This document shows positions 50,178 to 61,099 of a stretch of DNA of 64,000 nucleotides, piece after piece (the first letter of the stretch is position 1; every line of letters begins with the position of its first letter). The notes beneath the pieces are model-generated. The model had not been told where the DNA came from, ran no database searches, and saw nothing but the letters and a program-made list of their open reading frames with translations. The position numbers and the translations under genes are program-made. The DNA lies in NCBI GenBank assembly GCA_950022655.1, contig OX465584.1, positions 63,676,841-63,740,840 on the forward strand, in the 5' to 3' direction. The DNA comes from Alentia gelatinosa. Its lineage: Eukaryota; Annelida; Polychaeta; Phyllodocida; Polynoidae.

Positions 50178-50950
50178 CAGGGGGCCGTTTAATAATCTAG
50201 GATCGCATATGAAGACGCTTTTCTGTACCTCCTACAATAGTTATCGTTCAATAATATTTAAGGTTGTTCCCCAAGACAGTATTAGCCGTCCATAAGGTCA
50301 TCCAGAAGTGTTAAATAAAGTGGACCCACATCGTCCCTGGGCCCCAGGATTACGACAGAGCTGTAGATCGCAGAATAGCGATCCGAGGGCCAAAACGTTG
50401 CTCCTGAAATTTTGCGGATCATGTCGCAGTCGCATAGGCGCATCGCCGCATAAAATACGGCTTTTAGCGATATTTTTTACGCGGACCTTCACAGCACAGC
50501 GGATCGTATCGCTGTAGGTTAAATACAGCCTTGTCTGATATTTCAAATAACGATCCATGATGGCACCACCAACCCCTGCCCCTTGTTCTTTTACCTATAA
50601 GAAATAGCGATCCAAACCACCAGGTGTCAGATCAGTTTTAACTATGGTGCCATCTGTATTTAATTAAAGAACTAATTAATCTTCCCCTGTCTCATTCAAT
50701 ATGTGCCCCTGAATTGTTGTATCGTAATCGCATTGTAAAAATTAGCGATACTGCGGAAATATAGCGATACGATCCGACATTACTGGAGCAATGCTTTTTT
50801 AGTCGGATCGTTAAAGTAATCGTAAAAGTAAAACTGCGATCCGATTATAGCTAGCGATACCACAAAAACAGGAGCAACAGGGCCCTGGGTCTCTATAACA
50901 TACAGAAAAGGGTCTTCATGTACGAGCCTAGATTATTAAACGGGCCCCTG
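50178..50950. mobile_element. Complete family A element containing element B2
   Basis: The A ends are CAGGGGGCCGTTTAATAATC (50178) and GATTATTAAACGGGCCCCTG (50931-50950). The A interior breaks at ...ACATCGTCCCTGG (50340) and resumes TGGGTCTCTATAAC (50886). The intact A at 36475 reads this junction continuously. Confidence 0.85.
50337..50887 (-). mobile_element. Element B, nearly complete reverse copy (B2), nested in A
   Basis: It is collinear with B1 over about 550 bp, with GGAGCAACAGGGCCCTG at its right end (50871-50887). The other end has lost the 8 bp GTTGCTCC. The interior includes CCACCAACCCCTGCCCC and CACCAGGTGTCAGATCAG as in B1. The 86-codon minus-strand frame also occurs, altered, in B1 and is not a protein I know. 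Confidence 0.85.
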
Positions 50951-51303
50951 TTCTCACTGAGCAGCTCATTGAGTCCTCCCTCTGAGTTAAATAAACCTCA
51001 CGCACGTGGCCTTAATCCCTGCTTAATCTCTATTAATCTCCTAATACCACGAGTGATTAACGCTCTCTGGCTTATCCCTCCAGATTAACTGTCTCCCCTC
51101 CTCTCCTGCCCTTTGGGGGGCTGATCGTGTGTGTGTGTGGGACGGGGGGTGGGGGAGTTGTGGGGAGACAGACACAAACAACAACTGTTTTTATTGCCGA
51201 GCTCTGTTCGGCGGAAGCAGAGTCTGACTCATTTGCCAAGCAACACATCACAGGTGTAGCCTCTGCCCCTGTCTCTACCACCCACCATGCGCAGTGCGGT
51301 GCG
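50951..51303. other. No gene recognised
   Basis: Single-copy-looking with a short GT run near 51127. An 85-codon minus-strand frame is not convincing. Confidence 0.45.
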
Positions 51304-51898
51304 TAGACGTTAGGCCCCACCACCACCACTGCATGAAAACCACCGATTTATTCATATATACGCCATCATGGAAGTGCATGTATTGGCTGAATATTGACTT
51401 CTTTTCATTTATATACGCCCAGGCCTTTTATACGACAGACGCGTCTTGGCTGTATTTCACACCCGGCGTATATGAGAGAAAATACCCTCTGCCCCCGCCC
51501 CCTCCCGCCCCTTAGTGTTGGTAGAAGTACAGGTGTCCTCAGTAGGAAGCCCTCCCCCCGCCCCCCCCCGCCACCCCCCCCCCCCTCCCGCTCTCAGTGA
51601 AGCCCTATTCACTGGACGCTTATACGCCCACAGATGAGGTGTATACACATGGGGATTAAGGCGACCTTCTAGACGCAAAATACTTACTTATATATGCCCG
51701 GCGCATTCATATGTAAAATGATGGTTTTCGTGCAGTGCACCCTAAAGTCGGGACGTTACGGCCCACTCATCGGGACGCTAGGGCCCAATTATAATAACAT
51801 TGTTGGAATAGGCATACATGTCAGATTATTACTTACATTTCATGAAATTTGCGAAAACTGGGTTTTGATTTTCAAGAAAAATTGTCCGATATGCCTGG
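51304..51898. mobile_element. Family R element (R1), truncated, containing element S1
   Basis: TAGACGTTAGGCCCC (51304) continues after S1 as AAAGTCGGGACGTTACGGCC and TCATGAAATTTGCGAAAACTG, matching R2 at 52203 on. It ends where the U fold-back starts. Confidence 0.7.
51327..51737. mobile_element. Complete family S element (S1), nested in R1
   Basis: The ends CACTGCATGAAAACCA (51327) and TGGTTTTCGTGCAGTG (51722-51737) are inverted with one mismatch. The interior has TATATACGCC blocks and a C/G-rich centre (51485-51600). The flanking CAC may be part of a short target duplication. Confidence 0.8.
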
Positions 51899-51903
51899 TG
51901 CAC

Positions 51904-52195
51904 CCCTCTCATAAGATCTCACACTCTCTAAGTCGTAATCTGCACAAGGCTCTCACTGCACTCTATGGGAGAATAATTCTTAAAGAACTAGAGAATCCAC
52001 TGGCACACAGTATTCCCGCTAAATGGCATCATTTAGATTATAGGAATCTTTGGGTTGCATTTATGTATGTCTTTAGCACGGAGGCAGGCTAGTAGATTCT
52101 CAAGGATCTAAGCCCAGTTTGTTAAGAATTCTTCTCCATAGAGCGTAGTGAGAGTACAGAGTATGACTTAGAGAGTGTGAGATCTTATGAGAGGG
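51904..52195. mobile_element. Family U fold-back element (U2)
   Basis: CCCTCTCATAAGATCTCAC plus ACTCTCTAAGT (51904-51933) is the exact reverse complement of 52166-52195, 30 bp perfect. The arms continue with lower identity for a further 60 bp or more (TACTCTCACTACGCTCTATGG type). U1 at 36190 is a copy of the left two thirds in reverse. Confidence 0.85.
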
Positions 52196-52202
52196 TATGT
52201 AG

Positions 52203-52564
52203 ACGTTAGGGCCCCTCACCCGAAAGTCAGGACGTTAGGGCCCACTCATCGGGACGTTAGGGCCTACCTATAATAAGATTGACATATATCATTGAAATAT
52301 GCGTACATATTCAATCATTACTTATATTTTATGAAATTTGCGAAAACCGTGTCTATTACGTTTTCAGCGCTATCATGCTAAAAGAACATTAACCAATTTT
52401 GTAAAATTAGGTGGGCCCTAATGTCTATTTATGCTATTTCTCGCTCCCGGCGCAATAGGTGTGACCGCGGCATCGCGGTGTGGCCGAGGCACGACTGAGG
52501 CTTTCACACTCCCAATCTCGGCTGGGCCTTAACGTCCCGACATTTGGGTGGTGGGCCCTAACGT
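52203..52564. mobile_element. Complete family R element (R2)
   Basis: ACGTTAGGGCCC at 52203-52214 and GGGCCCTAACGT at 52553-52564 are perfect. The inverted repeat continues as a second ACGTTAGGGCC / GGGCCTTAACGT pair 25-30 bp inside each end. The interior has a GGTGTGACCGCGGCATCGCG palindromic stretch. No coding capacity. Confidence 0.8.
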
Positions 52565-52807
52565 CCTGCAATCTGTGAGAGGGGTGCCTTTAAAACCCTC
52601 GGTCAGAGTTTGTGGGTGGCGATTAATCGCTGTTAACTGTGGCTGACCCCCTGATAAGCGCTTATCTCTGCCCTGTCCTGATAATCCCCGCCCGCCACGT
52701 CCCCATTAACCCTCTCAACCCGGAGGCTTAGGTCCCTTAGCAACCAGCCCCGGTTAAAACAGTAGGGGCAAACAGAGGGCATGTGATCCCACAAACCCAG
52801 TCACTTG
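52565..52807. other. No recognised feature
   Basis: Single-copy-looking, moderately GC-rich (CTGATAATCCCCGCCCGCC). No motif cluster. Confidence 0.4.
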
Positions 52808-53125
52808 TATCATCTCACCCCTGGCTGTTTTCTTCCATAGGCTTAACATTGGAAACTCATTCTCCATGCCACTACAAGTATTGCTATCCGTTCTCCATGG
52901 TCTATATCCTGAGTGTTGTACATTCTTTTAGTGTGTGCAGGGGTGAGATAATTACAGAAAGCACCTCGATTTGGTCAAAGTCATTGTTCTCCAACTCGTT
53001 TGAACGTTACGATATTCACTCGGTTGTCGCCTTGTTCATCACTCCTCATCAACCTCATGGAGTGATGAACGTCCCAGCAAATTTTGGACGACTTTGACCA
53101 AAACTTGCTGATTTCTTCTTTAGGA
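52808..53125 (+). mobile_element. Family H (H-a) element
   Basis: The head spans CATCTCACCCCTGG, CCATAGGCTTAACATTGG and GGGGTGAGATAA (52940-52951). The hairpin runs to 53125: TTTGGTCAAAGTC against GACTTTGACCAAAA. A 16-base internal palindrome (ATCACTCCTCATCAACC with its complement) marks a rearranged apex. The 104-codon frame is accidental. Confidence 0.8.
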
Positions 53126-53247
53126 ACTCTCGTATGGGTACCAGCGGAATCCAGAATGGGGGAGTTTTACTTAGCCATGGTTCTACTTAGTGACGTCAGA
53201 GGTGTGTAAATGTAAAGAACTAAAACTCAAGAAGCACAACTCCCACT

Positions 53248-53450
53248 GCGCGAAAAAAAACCCAAAACATTTCACATATACGCCACCGTGGCAATTCATG
53301 TATCTGATGTTCATTGACATGTTTTTCCATGTATCCGAAGCGCAATGGCTGTATTTGCCACCAAGCGTAATTCTGTGCGCAACATGTATACGCCAGTCAT
53401 ATACAAATCATATGCATTTGGCGTATATATATGTTAACTGAATTAAAAAA
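53248..53450 (+). repeat. Family S partial copy (S3)
   Basis: CACTGCGCGAAAAAAAACC, ATATACGCCACCGTGGCA, CATGTATCTGATG and GGCTGTATTTGCCACC follow the S left half with divergence. Confidence 0.6.
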
Positions 53451-53785
53451 AAAAAGAAGATTCCCCACACGACTGCCCTGCCACCGCCACCCTATCTCCC
53501 CCCTTCTTTTATTTCTGACCACTCATCTGTGCTGAAGTGTTGGAAGAGTACCCCCCCCCCCCCTCCACAACTCCCTACCCTCGCAACTCCTCTGAGGCTC
53601 CCACATCCTCCCCATAGTGTGTGTGGATGGATGACCACAAGTCCTCTGCCTACAGACATTTTAAGAGTCTATCGGTTGGTGGGCACAAGGCTGTTTGCCG
53701 ACGGGTGTGAAAGCGGCGGGTGTGAAAGCGGTGTTGGCAGCTGAAGTGTTGGTGGCGGCATTGGTGTTGCAATTGGAGGCAGCTG
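53451..53785. other. No gene recognised; C run and short GCGGGTGTGAAA repeats
   Basis: A run of C at about 53551-53564, then GC-rich sequence with a duplicated GGGTGTGAAAGCGG. The 71-codon frame is not convincing. Confidence 0.4.
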
Positions 53786-53789
53786 TGAG

Positions 53790-53945
53790 CCATATATGAC
53801 GTATGTATGACTGCAAATGGACACTTACATACGTCTATAAATGAAGCGTATACACAATGGAAAATAGGACTAACTTATTTACGCAAAATGATAGATATAT
53901 ACGCCGGACGTATACATATATAAATGTAGTTTCTATTTATTCGCT
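53790..53945. repeat. Family S-like fragment (S4)
   Basis: TATATGACGTATGTATGACT, GAAGCGTATACACAATGG, CGCAAAATGATAGATATATA and CGCCGGACGTATAC resemble the S right half. Confidence 0.45.
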
Positions 53946-54329
53946 AATCTAGTGGCCCTACTTGCTACACAATCATTAAGGAAAATATAGACAGGCTAGG
54001 GTGTGTTGTCATTTGGCTAATCTGTTTGTGAATCAAATAATTCAATTTCTAAACCAGGTAAGTTCTTTGATAAACGTGACTAACGTCAGCCGACGTGTGC
54101 CTGGTTTCCCGAGAAGCCACCACTCGGGGCGATCTGTCGGCTGCAGATGACGGTGAAAATATTGACACGGTTTTAGGCGTGTCAAATTGTGTTAAAGCGA
54201 ATCAATTAAAGCCCATCAAAGTCACGTTAGGCCGAGTCGTTCTTGTCAGCTCGGGTGGAAGGCGGTGGGTGCTAACCCTCTCCCAGCAGCGACTGAGGGG
54301 CGTGAGACTGCAGCCAACGGCAGACAGGG
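53946..54329. other. Single-copy-looking segment with a consensus splice donor
   Basis: CAGGTAAGT at about 54055-54063 is a perfect animal 5' splice-site match. Sequence after it is CpG-containing (GACGTGTGCCTGG, CGAGTCGTTCTTG). The 92-codon frame at 54095-54373 starts here but its end lies in family E. An upstream exon cannot be shown. Confidence 0.25.
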
Positions 54330-54750
54330 CACCATGTACCGTCACCCCTACGACAGGCGCCTTTAAACGTTAGGATTTTTAGAGCATGCTCGCACGCCCT
54401 AAATATGTTGATCATAGATAGACTTACAGCGTGCTGCAAAAAAGCTATCCCTTCACTATATATGCGTGCTATTCACTATGATATCGGGAAAGGAGCAGGG
54501 TGCCAGTATCTCACACAAGGCCCCATCTATAATCACCCCTACTACAGGCGCCTTTAAACGTTAGGATTTTTAGAGCGCACTCACACGCCCACATTACGTT
54601 GATCATATATAGACTTATAGCGTGCTGCAAAAAATACTATCCCTTCACTATCTGTGTGCTATTCACTATGATATCGGGAAAGGAGCAGGGTGCCAGTATC
54701 TCCAACAGGGCCCCATGTACCATCACCCCTACTACTGGTGACTTTAACCT
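54330..54750 (+). repeat. Family E left end repeated in tandem
   Basis: CACCCCTACGACAGGCGCCT, TTTAAACGTTAGGATTTTTA and GAGCATGCTCGCACGCCC, followed by TAGACTTACAGCGTGCTGC and ATCGGGAAAGGAGCAGGGTG, occur twice, with a third partial start near 54700. The period is about 190 bp. It shows that E begins with the GTACC(G/A)TCACCCCTAC block missing from most other copies. Confidence 0.75.
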
Positions 54751-55051
54751 TTTATCGTGGAATATTTCTGATGTACAATTCAGGAATATTTCTGATGTTC
54801 AGCTACAGCCATGCTTTTTATATCATTATATTCCTTAAAATGGCGAAATTTACGTACTATTTTTGTCACTCGTATGGCTGTACTACAAACAACTCCCATA
54901 AACATGACATGTGTAGCAGTGGGTGGTATAAGGCCAAAGGTAACCTATAAAAACAAAGGGTCAGAGCTCATATCCCATTTTTTTAATTTAAATTTTTTTT
55001 TTTATTTGACTCCGGTTCTCACCGAGGTGAGATCTTCCACCGAGCATAAGA
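54751..55051. other. No recognised feature
   Basis: AT-rich, with a short GGAATATTTCTGATGT duplication (about 54759 and 54783). Frames of 86-104 codons overlap in different frames and look accidental. Confidence 0.4.
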
Positions 55052-58000
55052 CTAGCCACAGGAATGCCTGGAGGTATCATGCTGCAGTAACCACAGGAAT
55101 GCCTGGAGGCATCATGCTGCAGTAGCCAAGGGAATGTCTGGAGGCATCATGCTGCAGTAGCCAGGGGAATGCCTGGAGGCATCATGCTGCAGTAGCCACA
55201 GGAATGTCTGGAGGCATCATGCTGCAGTAGCCACAGGAATGTCTGGAGGCATCATGCTGCAGTAGCCACAGGAATGTCTGAAGGCATCATGCTGCAGTAG
55301 CCACAGGAATGTCTGAAGGCATCATGCTGCAGTAGCCACAGGAATGTCTGGAGGCATCATGCTGCAGTAGCCAGGGGAATGTCTGGAGGCATCATGCTGC
55401 AGTAGCCAAGGGAATACCTGGAGGCATCATGCTGCAGTAGCCACAGGAATGTCTGGAGGCATCATGCTGCAGTAGCACATTGAGTTTGAATAATGTTGTA
55501 ATTAACAAGGCGTAGCTGCCTGAATAACATAGCGATTTAAACGAGATAGGATTGAGCTCTGACGTAAACATGAATAGGTTTCTGAATTTATCTCACCCTT
55601 CACATTGACTAATGGGCTAACATTTGTGACATAATCCACCCATTGATTGTTTTTTCTAAATACTCAATGGGCGTTGGATACGAGTTCCCAACATTAATAC
55701 TATGGGGTAAAATACCAGGAGTGAGAAGTATTTACGTCATGCAGAACATATGAAGTTATAAACGTGACTAGATAGGATAAAATCTAAGCGTCACTCAATT
55801 TCTTATGAGTGTTTACATTGCTTTCATTGTCTTCTGCTACATATCTCTCGGGCATCCTGCTGCAGTAATTACAGGAATGCCTGGAGGCATCATGCTGCAG
55901 TAGCCACAGGAATGTCTGGAGGCATCATGCTGCAGTAGCCAGGGGAATGTCTGAAGGCATCATGCTGCAGTAGCCACAGGAATACCTGCAGGCATCATGC
56001 TGCATTAGCCACAGGAATGCCTGGAGACATCATGCTGCATTAGCCACAGGAATACCTGGAGGCATCATGCTGCAGTAGCCACAGGAATGCCTGGAGGCAT
56101 CATGCCGCAGTAGCCCTGAGAAGTTCTGGAGGCATCATGCTGCAGTGGCCCTGAGAGGTTCTGGAGGTATCATGCTGCAGTAGCCACAGGTATGTCTGCA
56201 GGCATCATGCTGCAGTAGTCCTGAGACGTTCTGGAGGCATCATGCCGCAGTAGCCCTGAGACGTTCTGGAGGCATCATGCCGCAGTAGCCCTGAGACGTT
56301 CTGGAGGCATCATGCTGCAGTAGCCCTGAGAGGTTCTGGAGGCATCCTACTGCAGTAGCCCTGAGAGGTTCTGGAGGCATCATGCTGCAGTAGCCCTGAG
56401 AATGTCTGGAGGCATCCTACTGCAGTAGCCCTGAGAGGTTCTGGAGGCATCATGCTGCAGTAGCCCTGAGAGGTTCTGGAGGCATCATGCTGCAGTAGCC
56501 ACAGGAATACCTGGAGGCATCATGCTGCAGTAATCACAGTAATGCCTGCAGGTATCATTCTGCAGTAGCCCTAAGATAGTCTAGATGCATCATGCTGCCG
56601 TAGCCCTGAGACGTTCTGGAGGCCTCCTACTGCAGTAGCCCTGAGACGTTCTGGAGGCATCATGCTGCAGTAGCCCTGAGACGTTCTGGAGGCCTCCTAC
56701 TGCAGTAGCCCTGAGACGTTCTGGAGACATCTTACTGCAGTAGCCCTGAGACGTTCTGGAGGCATCATACTGCAGTAGCCCTGAGACGTTCTGGAGACAT
56801 CTTACTGCAGTAGCCCTGAGGACGCCTGGAGGCATCCTACTGCAGTAGCCCTGAGAAGTTCTGGAGGCATCATGCTGCAGTGGCCCTGAGAGGTTCTGGA
56901 GGTATCATGCTGCAGTAGCCACAGGTATGTCTGCAGGCATCCTGCTGCAGTAGTCCTGAGACGTTCTGGAGGCATCATGCCGCAGTAGCCCTGAGACGTT
57001 CTGGAGGCATCATGCCGCAGTAGCCCTGAGACGTTCTGGAGGCATCATGCTGCAGTAGCCCTGAGAGGTTCTGGAGGCATCCTACTGCAGTAGCCCTGAG
57101 AGGTTCTGGAGGCATCATGCTGCAGTAGCCCTGAGAATGTCTGGAGGCATCCTACTGCAGTAGCCCTGAGAGGTTCTGGAGGCATCATGCTGCAGTAGCC
57201 CTGAGAGGTTCTGGAGGCATCATGCTACAGTAGCCACAGGAATACCTGGAGGCATCATGCTGCAGTAATCACAGTAATGCCTGCAGGTATCATTCTGCAG
57301 TAGCCCTAAGATAGTCTAGATGCATCATGCTGCCGTAGCCCTGAGACGTTCTGGAGGCCTCCTACTGCAGTAGCCCTGAGACGTTCTGGAGGCATCATGC
57401 TGCAGTAGCCCTGAGACGTTCTGGAGGCCTCCTACTGCAGTAGCCCTGAGACGTTCTGGAGGCATCATGCTGCAGTAGCCCTGAGACGTTCTGGAGGCAT
57501 CATACTGCGGTAGCCCTGAGACGTTCTGGAGGCATCATGCTGCAGTAGCCCTGAGACGTTCTGGAGGCATCATACTGCGGTAGCCCTGAGACGTTCTGGA
57601 GGCATCATACTGCAGTAGCCCTGAGACGTTCTGGAGGCATCATACTGCAGTAGCCCTGAGACGTTCTGGAGGCATCATGCTGCAGTAGCCCTGAGACGTT
57701 CTGGAGGCATCATACTGCGGTAGCCCTGAGACGTTCTGGAGGCATCATGCTGCAGTAGCCCTGAGACGTTCTGGAGGCATCATACTGCGGTAGCCCTGAG
57801 ACGTTCTGGAGGCATCATGCTGCAGTAGCCCTGAGACGTTCTGGAGGCATCATACTGCAGTAGCCCTGAGACGTTCTGGAGGCATCATACTGCGGTAGCC
57901 CTGAGAGGTTCTGGAGGCCTCATGCTGCAGTAGCCCTGAGACGTTCTGGAGGCATCATGCTGCAGTAGCCCTGAGACGTTCTGGAGGCATCATACTGCGG

Positions 58001-59690
58001 TAGCCCTGAGACGTTCTGGAGGCCTCATGCTGCAGTAGCCCTGAGACGTTCTGGAGGCATCATGCTGCAGTAGCCCTGAGACGTTCTGGAGGCATCATAC
58101 TGCGGTAGCCCTGAGAGGTTCTGGAGGCCTCATGCTGCAGTAGCCCTGAGACGTTCTGGAGGCATCATGCTGCAGTAGCCCTGAGACGTTCTGGAGACAT
58201 CATTCTGCAGTGGCCCTGAGACGTTCTGGAGGTCTCATGCTGCAGTAGCCATGAGACGTTCTGGAGGCATCATGCTGCAGTAGCCCTGAGACGTTCTGGA
58301 GGCATCATGCTGCAGTAGCCCTGAGACGTTCTGGAGGCATCATGCTGCAGTGGCCCTGAGACGTTCTGTAGGCCTCCTACTGCAGTAGCCCTGAGAAGTT
58401 CTGGAGGCCTCATGCTGCAGTAGCCCTGAGAAGTACTGCAGGTATCATGCTGCAGTAGCCCTGAGACGTTCTGTAGGCCTCCTACTGCCTTAGCCCTGAG
58501 GACGCCTGGAGGCATCCTACTGCCTTAGCCCTGAGAGGTTCTGTAGGCCTCCTACTGCCTTAGCCCTGAGGACGCCTGGAGGCATCCTACTGCCTTAGCC
58601 CTGAGAGGTTCTGGAGGCATCCTACTGCCTTAGCCCTGAGAGGTTCTGGAGGCATCCTACTGCCTTAGCCCTGAGAGGTTCTGGAGGCATCCTACTGCCT
58701 TAGCCCTGAGAGGTTCTGGAGGCATCCTACTGCCTTAGCCCTGAGACGTTCTGGAGGTATCATGCTGCAGTAGCCCTGAGACGTTCTGCAGGTATCATAC
58801 TGCAGTGGCCCTGAGACGTTCTGGAGGCCTCCTACTGCGGTAGCCCTGAGACGTTCTGGAGGCATCATACTGCAGTAGCCCTGAGACGTTCTGGAGGCAT
58901 CATACTGCAGTGGCCCTGAGACGTTCTGGAGGCATCATGCTGCAGTAGCCCTGAGAAGTTCTGGAGGCATCATGCTGCAGTAGCCCTGAGACGTTCTGGA
59001 GGTATCATGCTGCAGTAGCCCTGAGACGTTCTGGAGGCATCATACTGCAGTAGCCCTGAGACGTTCTGGAGGCATCATGCTGCAGTGGCCCTGAGACGTT
59101 CTGGAGGTATCATGCTGCAGTAGCCCTGAGACGTTCTGGAGGCATCATACTGCAGTAGCCCTGAGACGTTCTGGAGGCATCATACTGCGGTAGCCCTGAG
59201 ACGTTCTGGAGGCATCATACTGCAGTAGCCCTGAGAGGTTCTGGAGGCCTCCTACTGCAGTAGCCCTGAGACGTTCTGGAGGCATCATGTTGCAGTAGCC
59301 CTGAGACGTTCTGGAGGTATCATGCTGCAGTAGCCCTGAGACGTTCTGGAGGCATCATACTGCAGTAGCCCTGAGACGTTCTGGAGGCATCATGCTGCAG
59401 TGGCCCTGAGACGTTCTGGAGGTATCATGCTGCAGTAGCCCTGAGACGTTCTGGAGGCATCATACTGCAGTAGCCCTGAGACGTTCTGGAGGCATCATAC
59501 TGCGGTAGCCCTGAGACGTTCTGGAGGCATCATACTGCAGTAGCCCTGAGAGGTTCTGGAGGCCTCCTACTGCAGTAGCCCTGAGACGTTCTGGAGGCAT
59601 CATGCTGCAGTAGCCCTGAGAGGTTCTGGAGGCATCATGCTGCAGTAGCCCTGAGAGGTTCTGGAGGCCTCCTACTGCGGTGAGAGGGTT
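55052..59690 (-). repeat. Giant 35-bp minisatellite, about 120 units
   Basis: The unit CTGGAGGCATCATGCTGCAG plus TAGCCACAGGAATGC (left third) or TAGCCCTGAGACGTT (right two thirds) repeats with a strict 35-bp period. It is the same unit as inside T1 (16350-16420) and T2 (34831-34975). A 735-bp block of 21 units is duplicated (56116-56850 and 56851-57585). The array is interrupted by an H-like insertion at 55475-55858. Short frames are artefacts. Strand follows T2, though the unit reads as in T1 on plus. Confidence 0.95.
55475..55858 (-). mobile_element. Family H-like insertion within the 35-bp array
   Basis: TTTATCTCACCC (about 55589), TGACTAATGGGCTAACATT, CAATGGGCGTTGGATACGAG and CCAGGAGTGAGAAG match the head at 423-569. 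TAGATAGGATAAAATCTAAG with GTCACTCAATTTC (55768-55802) matches the H-b junction at 13462-13490 in reverse. So pieces of H-a and H-b heads occur side by side here. Confidence 0.65.
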
Positions 59691-60660
59691 ACGGCTGAGG
59701 ATGGCGGATCTTCTCAGGCTTAAGACTCATCAAGACGATGATTGACGACCAGAAATGACGCTGATGAATCATTGAACCCGTTAAGTTGGCCTTTCGCCGT
59801 TACTCAGTGTCGTAATGAAACTTCAAACCGAGATTGTGTTTTCAGATTTAAATGTAGCAATCGACAGTTATCGATAGAATGGAAGCAAAATCAAAACCCT
59901 GTTTAATTAGGATTTCCTTCATTATCATTTTGATACCTTAACTAGTGTTGTAGTCATAGTTTCCTTTGGTTATTACCGTAACACTCTGGTCATAAGCTTC
60001 ACGATTCTGGGGGCGTTTCAGCTTTAGGAAGACCCCGGTTACAAGCCGAGCCCCCACTTTGGGGTCCTGCCCCCCATCCCATTCCCTCAAAAATAAAATA
60101 AATTTTATGTGTCTCGTGAAGAAAAGATGAAAATGAAAAATAGAGCATCCCCTATTTGTTGCTTCTGAACAAATGCAAAGGTGTCGACAACCATCTTGGA
60201 AGTGGTAAAGAGTACTTTTAGGTCTCTGGAGGAATGGAGGAAAAGGGATAAAATGTTTTATGTATCATTGTCTGTGGTAGAGACTCTCATTCAGCGGTAT
60301 TTGAAATAATCTAAGATTGTGAAGAATAGATTAGAGGATGATAGTTACATGGAACTCGATGGGACTCCAAACGACTTTCTACTCTCAACTAAGATATGGT
60401 ACATTACTTTTTCTTTTGGGGGTAATCTGCTGAATAACCTCGTTATTGGCACAGGGTTTACCAGAAACTGAGAAAACATGTTTGGAAATACCCATTGGTC
60501 TATATTCTTTTTCAGGTACCGGTATTGTTCGACGTTGGAATGATCACTTGTAGCCTTTTGGATATTCCATTTGGCTACGATGGAGAGCTCACATGTCATA
60601 TAGTGATAGAACACAATGTATACTGATTCAGTTCAATAAATGGAGCTAAGATCGTGATTT
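59691..60660. other. Single-copy-looking stretch, no gene recognised
   Basis: Not repeated in the window. The minus-strand frame at 60345-60614 (89 codons) has ordinary protein composition but no recognised domain. Nothing supports transcription. Confidence 0.35.
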
Positions 60661-60665
60661 TTTTG

Positions 60666-61038
60666 TAGAATTTTAGACATAGAATATCAACGTTTCAATG
60701 AGCCTTTGTACCAATATAGGATATCATATGCTACCTGAATGATTCACATTTGTGTATCTTTGTTTTTGGTTCTTTATAATTTGTACTGATTTTGGGTTTT
60801 TAAAAGCCGACTTGGCAAAAATCTATAAGCCAATTTTCTCAAAAATTCCCCAAAAAATCGGCTTATAAGCGGGGTTTTACAGTAATTACAAACAAATGCT
60901 TACTTAAACTAATTATATATGCAGCACAATTTATTCTGTAAGATTGTTTAGGAAAACACTATCTGAATCCGGATCCCACCACAGTCCCTGATATGCATTC
61001 CAGGATTTAAACGTTGATATTCTATTTCTATAATTCTA
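60666..61038. mobile_element. Family W element with 30-bp imperfect inverted ends
   Basis: TAGAATTTTAGACATAGAAT plus ATCAACGTTT (60666-60695) pairs with AAACGTTGATATTCTATTTC plus TATAATTCTA (61009-61038), about 27 of 30. Inside is a pogo-like end (AAGCGGGGTTTTACAGTA, about 60866-60883) and the block at 60890-61002 that is repeated at 61776-61888. Confidence 0.65.
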
Positions 61039-61045
61039 CCAAAAA

Positions 61046-61098
61046 TTGTGTGGTACAGAAAACTATCCATAGACTGAATGTAACCCAAACCTTTTAAT
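61046..61098 (+). repeat. Family E fragment
   Basis: ACAGAAAACTATCCATAGAC and TGTAACCCAAACCTTTTAAT match E at about 22540-22590. Confidence 0.75.
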
Positions 61099-61099
61099 T

